A stretch of DNA of 64,000 bases from Acidobacteriota bacterium (GTDB lineage Bacteria; Acidobacteriota; Terriglobia; 2-12-FULL-54-10), in contig JACPPJ010000025.1 of assembly GCA_016191085.1 (NCBI GenBank), positions 43,214 through 107,213 on the forward strand, read 5' to 3'. The notes below the pieces were generated by a model. The model was not told where the DNA came from. It saw only the letters and a program-made list of their open reading frames with translations, and made no database searches. A program made the translations under genes and the position numbers. Of the stretch, positions 46,364 through 54,839 are shown one piece after another. How positions within the stretch are numbered: the first letter of the stretch is position 1; the number at the start of each line of letters is the position of its first letter.

Positions 46364-47605
46364 ATGCCGATCCTTATCCGAATTGGCGTTGGAACGATTT
46401 CCATCGTCTTCTGCCTATTCGTATCAGCAAGCGCACAAGAGCTGACTGAAAAAGAGGCTGTCCGGCTTTTCCTGACTAGCAGTCCTTACGCCCAAGAGTC
46501 CCGCGCCGGAACCGCTGTCGTCGAAGCACAAACGCTAGGCTGGCATCTCTGGCCAAACCCGGTAGCCGCCTACAACCACGAAGGTGCTGGTCTGACGGAG
46601 ATTTCATCGGTGCAGCAACATCTGCCTCTGAGCGGGAGATTAGGGTTCCTGCGTCGCGCCGGAGCTGCGGCCGTGAAAGTTGCCGGCACTCAGGCCGAAT
46701 ACGACATCTGGAAATTGTGCAGCGAGATGCGCCAGGCTTTCTACAGCCTGTTGCTGGCTCAACAACGGGAGGCGATACTGCGCGACGGCCTCGCTCAGTT
46801 GCAGGAGGTAGTCCGAATCCTTCGCGAAAGGGAGCAAGGCGGTGAGGGATCACTCTTCGACCGCTTGAGAACCGAGCGGGAGCAAGCCGATCTGCAGGCG
46901 GAGATCATGTCGCTGCGAGCATCCACAGCCCAGGCTCGTGCGCGGCTGGCTTCATTCTTCGACGGCAAGATGGACCCGGCATCGCTCCGCGCACGAGGCG
47001 AGTTCGACGCTGCAAAGGATCAGCCAGGCCTTGCGGATTTGGTCGAATCCGCCATTCAGAACCGTCCTGATTCGCAAGCCGAGAAGCACCGCCAGGAACA
47101 ATTCCAGTGGGAGCAACGCGCGGCGACCCGCTTGCGAATTCCGGAGCCTGCTATTTCTGCCGGCTTCAAACGAGGCGAACAGTTAGGAGGCATCTCCTAC
47201 GGACCATACATCGGATTTTCGCTTAACCTCCCGATCTTTGACCACGGACAGAATCGCGTGGCAGAACTCGACGCGCAGTTAAGGCGAGCCAGTTACCGCC
47301 GCGAGGTGCTCGACCAGCAGATTCAGACGGAGATCAAAGGCGCCTATGAGGCGATGCTGGCGCGCCGTCAGGCAGCGGAGGAGTATAGAGTGCAATTCAC
47401 CGAAGACGGACCTCAACTGGAAAATATTGCGCAGGTTGGCTACGAAGAAGGCGAACTGGGCATCCTCGAACTGCTCGATGCCTATAGGCTCCGCCGCGTT
47501 TCGCTGGTCAGAATGCTCGACCTGTTGGCCGCATGGAAGCAAGCGGGGATTGATCTGGAGCGCGCGGTCGGAAAGCCCGTCCTGAGTCCGGAGGTGTTGC
47601 CATGA
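46364..47605 (+). CDS. TolC/CzcC-type outer membrane efflux protein
   Basis: Coiled-coil rich OEP; precedes adaptor and RND pump. Confidence 0.9.
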   Translation: MPILIRIGVGTISIVFCLFVSASAQELTEKEAVRLFLTSSPYAQESRAGTAVVEAQTLGWHLWPNPVAAYNHEGAGLTEISSVQQHLPLSGRLGFLRRAGAAAVKVAGTQAEYDIWKLCSEMRQAFYSLLLAQQREAILRDGLAQLQEVVRILREREQGGEGSLFDRLRTEREQADLQAEIMSLRASTAQARARLASFFDGKMDPASLRARGEFDAAKDQPGLADLVESAIQNRPDSQAEKHRQEQFQWEQRAATRLRIPEPAISAGFKRGEQLGGISYGPYIGFSLNLPIFDHGQNRVAELDAQLRRASYRREVLDQQIQTEIKGAYEAMLARRQAAEEYRVQFTEDGPQLENIAQVGYEEGELGILELLDAYRLRRVSLVRMLDLLAAWKQAGIDLERAVGKPVLSPEVLP

Positions 47606-49134
47606 ACAAGAATTTGGTTGGTCTAACTGTGTTGCTGCTGCTGGCCGGTTGCAGTCGCCAGCAGCCTTCCGCTACGCAAGCGCCAGCGCCCGTGGAAAAC
47701 TCCTCCGTTACGCGCTGGAGCGAACGAACAGAGTTGTTCATGGAGTATCCGCCCTTGGTCGCGGGTAAGAAAGCGCGCTTTGCGGTGCATTTCACTGATC
47801 TGCGATCGTTCAAGGCATTAGCAGACGGAGAGGTCACGGTCGAACTCAAACAGCAAGGAAAAACAGTCGACGCTTTTACCGCGCAAGGTCCGTCGAGTCC
47901 GGGAATATTCGGCGTAGACGTCGAGCCACGACAGCCCGGAAATTACTCGCTTGCCGTGAGCGTGCGTGCCGCGAACCTTACCGATGTTCACGACGCCGGT
48001 GAGGTGCAAGTCTACGCAAAAGAAGATGAGGTCCCCGGCGCCGCGCCAGCAGCGGAGCAGGAAACCACACCCTTTCTGAAGGAACAACAGTGGACCCTTG
48101 ATTTCGCGACCGAACCGGCGGCAGAGAGAGAGATGAGAGAAAGCCTCCGCGTAACGGGAGAAGTCCGGCCGCGTAGTGGAGGAGACGTGCAAGTTACAGC
48201 GCCCTTCTCGGGAAGAATCGCCGCGTCGGCTTCTTTGCCCGTGGTCGGCCAAGCCGTCTCGCAAGGACAGCCGCTGGCATCTCTGATTCCCCCAACTCCC
48301 GCTCCGGCTGATTTCCCATCACTGGAGTTGGCTCTCTCGGAGGCTAAGTCAGAGGCCGGCCTCGCCACTCATGATCGGGAACGCCTGGAGCGCCTGCTTA
48401 AGGTAGGAGCCATTCCGGCCTGGCGCGTCCATCACGCGGAAGCCGCCGAGGTCCAGGCCACCGCTCGTTTGAAAGCAGCGCAGGACCGCCTGAATCAATA
48501 CAAGTTCACGCGCGAAGCCGACGGTTTGCCGAGCAGCGAGTCTTTGTTTCTGCTGCGCGCGCCCATCACAGGAATCGTCACGGAAGTGAAGGGAATAGCG
48601 GGGGCGAATATAGCTCAGGGCGACACCTTACTTCGGATTGTTGCGGTCGATCGAGTTTATATGATTGCCAATGTTCCGGAATCAGAAGCGTACCGCATTA
48701 CGAAACCTACTGGAGCCGAAGTGGAACTCCCCGGCGAAGCTCGTACTGTTCCGGCGGGCCGCTTGGTGTCGGTGAGCAGATGGATCGATCCTGCCTCGCG
48801 GACACTCAGCGTCATTTACGAGGCGAACAACGCGGAGCGGAAGCTTGCAATCGGGCAGGCAGTACCTGTGCGGCTGTTTCTCTCTCAGACGTCGAAAACA
48901 GTAGCGATTCCCGAAGGAGCCGTTGTGGACGATGGAGGAAGGCCGGTGATCTTCGTGCAAATGGAGGGTGAGTCGTTCGCGCGCCGGCCGGTTCGACTGG
49001 GTATGCGAGCCGCCGGTTATGTGCAGGTGTTAGAAGGAGTGCGCGCTAGCGAGCGGGTTGTGACCCGCGGAGCCTATCTCATCCGTCTCGCTGCTCTGTC
49101 ACCGCAAATCCCCGCCCACGGGCACGTCCACTAA
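47602..49134 (+). CDS. RND periplasmic adaptor (CzcB/CusB-type) lipoprotein
   Basis: Lipobox LLLLAGC; VTAPFSGRIAASASLPVVGQAVSQGQPLASL...; start overlaps previous stop. Confidence 0.92.
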   Translation: MNKNLVGLTVLLLLAGCSRQQPSATQAPAPVENSSVTRWSERTELFMEYPPLVAGKKARFAVHFTDLRSFKALADGEVTVELKQQGKTVDAFTAQGPSSPGIFGVDVEPRQPGNYSLAVSVRAANLTDVHDAGEVQVYAKEDEVPGAAPAAEQETTPFLKEQQWTLDFATEPAAEREMRESLRVTGEVRPRSGGDVQVTAPFSGRIAASASLPVVGQAVSQGQPLASLIPPTPAPADFPSLELALSEAKSEAGLATHDRERLERLLKVGAIPAWRVHHAEAAEVQATARLKAAQDRLNQYKFTREADGLPSSESLFLLRAPITGIVTEVKGIAGANIAQGDTLLRIVAVDRVYMIANVPESEAYRITKPTGAEVELPGEARTVPAGRLVSVSRWIDPASRTLSVIYEANNAERKLAIGQAVPVRLFLSQTSKTVAIPEGAVVDDGGRPVIFVQMEGESFARRPVRLGMRAAGYVQVLEGVRASERVVTRGAYLIRLAALSPQIPAHGHVH

Positions 49135-49145
49135 AGGAGTCCGCG

Positions 49146-52100
49146 ATGGTGAATGGATTGATTCGTTGGTCGCTGAACAACCGGGCACTCGTGGTGGCGT
49201 TGATAGCGATATTGTTTTCATGGGGAGGCTACGTCGCCACAACTGTGCCCGTGGATGTACTGCCGGATCTGACCGCACCCACCGTAACGCTGGTCGCGGA
49301 AAGTCCCGGTATGGCTCCTTCCGAGATGGAATCGCTAGTGACGTTTCCGTTGGAGACCGCCCTCAACGGCGCGAGCGGAGTGCGCCGGGTGCGCTCGGCG
49401 ACGGCAGTGGGAGTCGCTGTAGTTTGGGTGGAGTTCGATTGGGGCCAGAACATTCAGCTAGCGCGGCAGGTGGTCACAGAAAAGCTGAATCTGGCCCGCG
49501 GATCTTTGCCGCCGGAAACGGAAGTTGTGATGGCGCCGATTTCCTCGATTATGGGAGAGATCCTGTTTGTGGCGCTCGAGTCGGATCGCTATTCGCCTCT
49601 CGATCTTCGCACGATCGCGGATACAACGGTTCGTCGCAGGCTGCTCGCCATTCCCGGCGTCGCGCAAGTGATCCCCACAGGCGGCGCACAGAAGCAATAC
49701 CAGGTTCTGTTATCGCCAACCAGGCTCAAGGCCTACAACCTTTCGCTCCATCAGGTGGAAGCCTCATTACAAGATGCCAACCAGAATGCTTCGGCAGGCT
49801 TTTACGTGGCTGGCGGGCAAGAGTACCTGATCCAGGGGATCGGGCGCGCCTCGACGGCAACGGACATTGAGCAAACTGTTGTTACCTCGCGCGACGGACG
49901 GCCAATTCTGATTCGCGACCTGGGCGAAGTTCGCATTGGAGAAGCGCTGAAGCGAGCGGAGGGTTCGCACAACGCCGAGGCCGCAATAATCCTGGGCATT
50001 CAAAAGCAGCCCGGGATCAACACACTGAAGCTGACGAAATCTATCGACACGGTGCTCGATCAGATCCAGCAAACGCTTCCGGAAGGCGTCAGCGTCAACA
50101 AACACGTTTTCCGGCAAGCTGATTTTATTGAGACCGCGGTAGAGAACCTGTTGGCGGCACTGCGCGAAGGCGGCTTGGTTGTGCTTGTCGTGGTAGTTCT
50201 TTTCCTGGCCAACTTCCGCGCTTCGGTCATTACGCTCCTGGCCATCCCGCTTTCCCTGATCGCTGCCGTTTGGAGCCTGCAAGTGGCGGGCCTGACGATC
50301 AACGCAATGAGTCTCGGAGGCCTGGCGATTGCGATTGGAGCGTTAGTGGATGACGCCATCATTGATGTCGAGAACGTTTTCCGCAGGCTTCGTGAAAACA
50401 ATCAGAAGCCGCCGTCCGAGGGTTTGCCTGTTTTGGAGGTCGTGTATCGCGCCAGCGTGGAGGTCCGCAGCTCGATTGTCTTCGCGACGTTCATCATCGT
50501 GCTGGTTTTTGTTCCGCTGTTCTTGCTGGAGAGTGTTGAAGGACGCCTCCTCGCGCCGCTCGGTTTCGCTTACGTGATTGCACTGGCAGCGTCATTGATC
50601 GTCGCTCTGACGATCACGCCAGCGCTGTGCTCGCTATTGCTGCCCCGTGCCAAGATGGTGCTCGAAGGCCGCGAGCCCTGGCTCGTCAAGCGGCTGAAGC
50701 AACTGTATCAACCGACTCTTCGATGGGCGGTGAACCATTCGTTGGCGATCCTGATCGCATCGGGATTGCTGCTTACGACCGCCGTCTTCAGCTTTCACTG
50801 GATGGGACGGGCCTTCCTGCCGGAGTTCAATGAAGGAGCACTGACGATCCAGGCTGTCACGCTTCCTGGGACCAGCCTTGCGGAATCCGATCAACTGGGA
50901 CGGCAACTCGAACGCATTCTGCTCACGGTTCCCGAAGTTGCGTCGACTGCCCGCCGCACTGGACGCGCAGAGTTGGATGAGCACGTCCAGGGTGTGGAAT
51001 CGGCGGAGATCGATGCGACTCTGAAGATGCGAGATCGTCCGAAGGAAGTCGTACTCGCTGATATCCGCCGTCGCGTGACGTTATTGCCGGGCGTAAACGT
51101 CACCGTTGGCGGTCCGATCGCTCACCGGATTGATCACATGCTTTCCGGCACGAGGGCGAACATTGCGGTGAAAATTTTCGGAGATGAGCTTCCCACTTTG
51201 CGCGCAATGGCAAAGCAGGTCGAAACGCTGATGCAGGGGATCCCAGGCGTGGTTGATCTGTCAATCGAGCAACAAATGGATATCCCGACTCTTCGCGTTC
51301 ACTTTGACCGGCCCGCGCTGGCGCGCTATGGGCTGCCCGCCGGAACCGCCGCGGAATCGCTGCAAACGGCCTTGCTCGGAAGGCAGGTGGGCCAGATTCT
51401 CGAAGGGCAGGTTGCCTTTCCACTGGTCGTCCGGTACCAAACGGACGACGCACAGGATCTGGATTCCATTCGCCGCACGCTGCTCGATACCCCAGCGGGC
51501 GCGCAGATTCCGCTGGCTTCTGTTTCAGAAATTCGGGACGACCGCGCTCCCAACTTCATCAGCCGCGAAAATGTGCAGCGCAAGATCGTGGTCCAATGCA
51601 ACGTAGCGGGAAGAGATCTGCGAAGTGTTGTGAACGACATTCAAGAGGTGTTGCAGGCCTCGGTTGCGCTGCCTCGGGGATATCACATCGAGTACGGCGG
51701 GCAATTTGAGAGTGAGTCCGAAGCATCCCAGAGACTGCTATGGCTTGGCGCGATGGTGGTGGTGGGCATTTTCATTCTTTTATTCTCAGCCTTTCGTTCC
51801 CTTCGCGACGCACTGATCATCATGTTGAACTTACCATTGGCACTCGTCGGAGGCGTTATCGGTGTTTTTATTTCCGGGGGGGTGCTTTCAGTGGCGTCTT
51901 TGATCGGCTTTATTACTCTGTTCGGCATCGCCACACGGAACGGCATTATGTTGATTTCGCACGTGCGGCACTTGATGGAAGTCGAAGGCGTCGAGGATTT
52001 GAAGGAAGCGGTGGTGCGCGGGTCGCTGGAGCGGCTGGCTCCCATTTTGATGACGGCTTTGGCGGCGGGCCTGGCGCTAGTGCCTATCGTCTACCGCATG

Positions 52101-52229
52101 GGCGAGGCGGGCAACGAGATTCAGGCGCCGATGGCTATTGTGATCCTATTCGGTCTGCTGTCTTCGACGGCGCTGAACATGGTGGTTGTCCCGTCTGTTT
52201 ACGCCCGTTTCGGCAAACGACCTGCATAA
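49146..52229 (+). CDS. CusA/CzcA-type (HME) RND efflux permease
   Basis: 1027 aa; VVATTVPVDVLPDLTAPTVTLV; LAIAIGALVDDAIIDVENVFRRL; LFGIATRNGIMLISH. Confidence 0.95.
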   Translation: MVNGLIRWSLNNRALVVALIAILFSWGGYVATTVPVDVLPDLTAPTVTLVAESPGMAPSEMESLVTFPLETALNGASGVRRVRSATAVGVAVVWVEFDWGQNIQLARQVVTEKLNLARGSLPPETEVVMAPISSIMGEILFVALESDRYSPLDLRTIADTTVRRRLLAIPGVAQVIPTGGAQKQYQVLLSPTRLKAYNLSLHQVEASLQDANQNASAGFYVAGGQEYLIQGIGRASTATDIEQTVVTSRDGRPILIRDLGEVRIGEALKRAEGSHNAEAAIILGIQKQPGINTLKLTKSIDTVLDQIQQTLPEGVSVNKHVFRQADFIETAVENLLAALREGGLVVLVVVVLFLANFRASVITLLAIPLSLIAAVWSLQVAGLTINAMSLGGLAIAIGALVDDAIIDVENVFRRLRENNQKPPSEGLPVLEVVYRASVEVRSSIVFATFIIVLVFVPLFLLESVEGRLLAPLGFAYVIALAASLIVALTITPALCSLLLPRAKMVLEGREPWLVKRLKQLYQPTLRWAVNHSLAILIASGLLLTTAVFSFHWMGRAFLPEFNEGALTIQAVTLPGTSLAESDQLGRQLERILLTVPEVASTARRTGRAELDEHVQGVESAEIDATLKMRDRPKEVVLADIRRRVTLLPGVNVTVGGPIAHRIDHMLSGTRANIAVKIFGDELPTLRAMAKQVETLMQGIPGVVDLSIEQQMDIPTLRVHFDRPALARYGLPAGTAAESLQTALLGRQVGQILEGQVAFPLVVRYQTDDAQDLDSIRRTLLDTPAGAQIPLASVSEIRDDRAPNFISRENVQRKIVVQCNVAGRDLRSVVNDIQEVLQASVALPRGYHIEYGGQFESESEASQRLLWLGAMVVVGIFILLFSAFRSLRDALIIMLNLPLALVGGVIGVFISGGVLSVASLIGFITLFGIATRNGIMLISHVRHLMEVEGVEDLKEAVVRGSLERLAPILMTALAAGLALVPIVYRMGEAGNEIQAPMAIVILFGLLSSTALNMVVVPSVYARFGKRPA

Positions 52230-52560
52230 CCAGGAGCCAGAAGTCAGAAGCCACCACCCCGCGCGATCGGCCGAAGTGCCCTCCTACGCCCACCACGTGG
52301 GATGAATGCATTCGGTCAGCTTTACCGTAGCCCGAACCTTCTGCACCGGCGATTCCAGCCACACCGCGTCGCCCCATTGCGGATTCCTTTTGCTTTCCCG
52401 ACACTCGAATTGAGCAGGATGCTGTACGCGTTGTTCTGTTCGCACAGTTGATTGAGCCACGGATTTTCGTCTCCGTAGCTGCCATACGTATAGGCGGCGG
52501 TGAATGGCTCGCCGCGCCATGCGGTCAGACAAGGCATAGATTACTGCCGCAGTCCACTCG
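52230..52560 (-). pseudogene. C-terminal remnant of a molybdopterin oxidoreductase, several frameshifts
   Basis: Across frames: PFTAAYTYGSYGDENPWLNQLCEQNNAYSILLNSSVGKAKGIRNG / GDAVWLESPVQKVRATVKLTECIHP / VVGVGGHFGRSRG. Confidence 0.75.
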
Positions 52561-52726
52561 GAAAGCTCGGCAACTCTTTGACAGCGTGTGGCAAGAAATC
52601 GCTGAGCGAGTTGAATGATGAATGTCACGGTAAGCCGGCCGGAGTTGGCGTCGGCTATCAGGAACAGGGTGTACAATCAGTTGCCGGGCCCGCCGCGAGC
52701 GAATTGGGCGTGTCTATCCCGAACCG

Positions 52727-53611
52727 CTACGTTCGTGTAGCGGCGAACTGGCTGCGGGCGTGGTAGGAACTGCGAACCAAAGGTCCGGCTTCGACGTGGC
52801 GGAAGCCCATGCGTTCCCCTTCTCGCTTGAACTCAGCAAACTCGGCAGGTGAGTAGTAGCGCGCAATCGGCAGGTGGTCGAGCGATGGGCGGAGATATTG
52901 CCCGAGCGTTAAAATCTGGCAGCCATGGTCGAGTAAATCCTTCATCGCGGCCAGCACTTCGCTCGAGTCCTCGCCGAGGCCCAACATCATTCCCGATTTG
53001 GTTGCCATTGCCGGATCCACTTTGCGAACCGACGCGATCAGGTTGAGCGATTGCTCGTACCGCGCGCCGGGGCGAACCTCGCGATAGAGGCGCGGCACCG
53101 TCTCGATATTATGATCGAGCACGTCAGGGCGCGCCGCGATCACTGTCGCAAGCGCCTCCTGCGAACCTTGAAAATCGGGGATCAGCACTTCGACCAGGCA
53201 ATCCGGTTTCAGCCGCCGTATCGCTTGTATAGTGAGAGCAAATATCTCCGCGCCGCCGTCTTTGCGATCGTCCCGGTTGACTGAAGTCACCACCGCATAC
53301 TTGAGTCCTAAGTGAGCCACCGCGCGCGCCACGCGTTCCGGTTCTTCATAGTCGAGCGGCAGCGGAGCCCCTTTGGGCACCGCGCAGAAGCCGCAGCGCC
53401 TGGTGCAGACGTCGCCCAGGATCATGAACGTGGCGGTGCGTTGCTCCCAGCACTCGCCGAGATTGGGACACCGTGCGCTTTCGCAAACCGTGTGAAGTTG
53501 AAGTTGATTCGTCAGAACTTTTAGTTCGTGATGGTTCGGCCCGCCCGGAGCCCTGGCCTTGAGCCACTCCGGCCGTCTTTGTGGAGTCGTCATGGATTGC
53601 GCGTCATTCAT
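52727..53611 (-). CDS. lipA: lipoyl synthase
   Basis: CESARCPNLGECWEQRTATFMILGDVCTRRCGFCAV; radical SAM CxxxCxxC; start ATG at 53611 (MNDAQSM). Confidence 0.97.
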   Translation of the reverse strand: MNDAQSMTTPQRRPEWLKARAPGGPNHHELKVLTNQLQLHTVCESARCPNLGECWEQRTATFMILGDVCTRRCGFCAVPKGAPLPLDYEEPERVARAVAHLGLKYAVVTSVNRDDRKDGGAEIFALTIQAIRRLKPDCLVEVLIPDFQGSQEALATVIAARPDVLDHNIETVPRLYREVRPGARYEQSLNLIASVRKVDPAMATKSGMMLGLGEDSSEVLAAMKDLLDHGCQILTLGQYLRPSLDHLPIARYYSPAEFAEFKREGERMGFRHVEAGPLVRSSYHARSQFAATRT

Positions 53612-53675
53612 GATCCGCCAATCGCCAAGAGAGATAGCCACGACGAGCGCTTTCCTCGTTCTACCCCGATATGCC

Positions 53676-54713
53676 CTATTGGCTAGGCGGGCCAACAAAT
53701 CGCGCGTATAGCCGCCGCGCCTCGCCGGGGTCTTCCGTCCCTTTAATGATAGCGCGCCCGTCGGGGAAAATGGTCATTTCATACGGAGCCACAATGAATT
53801 TCATCACGTGCGCATTGAAGCGCACGGTTCCGTGCGATGCCAGCTTGCGCTCGAGTGCCGAGAAATCCAATGCCTGCCTGCCCCCGTGAACCTGCACCGA
53901 GTTTCTGCCACAGAGTCGTACCGCGAGCGAGCCGTTGGTCTTCAGATACGAGAACTCGCGCAGTTGGCACGCGCGGCAGGACGCGCCGGCGAGGCCTGGG
54001 TTCACCGCCTGAAAGCGGTTCTCCCACAGATCAACTGTGATGAGTTTTCGATGCAGAGCCGCGACGTTCCCCGAGAGTATCTTCAGGCCTTCCGCAACTT
54101 GAATGGAAGCGATGGCTGAAGCTGTTGCGCTCAAAATACCATCCGTGTCACAGTTGGGCTGAAGTCCGGCGGGGGCCGAAGGAAAGATGCACGCCAGACA
54201 CGGTCCTTCTCCTGGCAGGACGGTCATCGTGACCCCGTAGCTGCCGACCGCCGCGCCGTAGATCCAGGGGAATCGTTTCAGGATGCTCAAATCATTTAGG
54301 AGATATCGCGTCTCGAAATTATCAGTACCGTCGAGCACGACATCTACTCCGTCGAGCATCTCGGAAGCATTGTCCGCGTTCAAATCCGCCACCACGCCGC
54401 GGATGCTTACAGCCGAATTGGCGCTTGCCAGATGAGTTTTAGCCGCTACGGCCTTGGGCATGCCGTCTCGCGCGTCCTGTTCCGTGAACAGGGACTGCCG
54501 CTGCAAGTTACTTTCCTCGACGTAGTCGCGGTCGATGATGAGCAACTCTCCGACGCCGGCGCGCGCCAGCGCCATAGCCTGGTAGCTCCCCAGCGCGCCG
54601 CAGCCGACTATAGCTACGCGCGATGCAGCGATTTTCCGCTGTCCCGCCGCTCCGATAGGCCGAAACAGCATTTGCCTGGAGTATCTGTCGAGGTCCTCAG
54701 ATGACATAATCAC
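53676..54713 (-). CDS. ThiF/MoeB/HesA family adenylyltransferase
   Basis: RYSRQMLFRPIGAAGQRKIAASRVAIVGCGALGSYQAMALARAGVG; DGTDNFETRYLLND; CxxC zinc knuckle CRAC. Confidence 0.92.
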   Translation of the reverse strand: MIMSSEDLDRYSRQMLFRPIGAAGQRKIAASRVAIVGCGALGSYQAMALARAGVGELLIIDRDYVEESNLQRQSLFTEQDARDGMPKAVAAKTHLASANSAVSIRGVVADLNADNASEMLDGVDVVLDGTDNFETRYLLNDLSILKRFPWIYGAAVGSYGVTMTVLPGEGPCLACIFPSAPAGLQPNCDTDGILSATASAIASIQVAEGLKILSGNVAALHRKLITVDLWENRFQAVNPGLAGASCRACQLREFSYLKTNGSLAVRLCGRNSVQVHGGRQALDFSALERKLASHGTVRFNAHVMKFIVAPYEMTIFPDGRAIIKGTEDPGEARRLYARFVGPPSQ

Positions 54714-54839
54714 ATTATAGAGTGATTCGCGCAGGCGACGTAGCAGCTCTGATACCGCCCCAGTGGCACACCTACGGCCGCCCTGTTACACTTTGAAGGT
54801 TTAGGGGCACGCGGGCTGCCTCGGTGTTTGAGGTGACGT

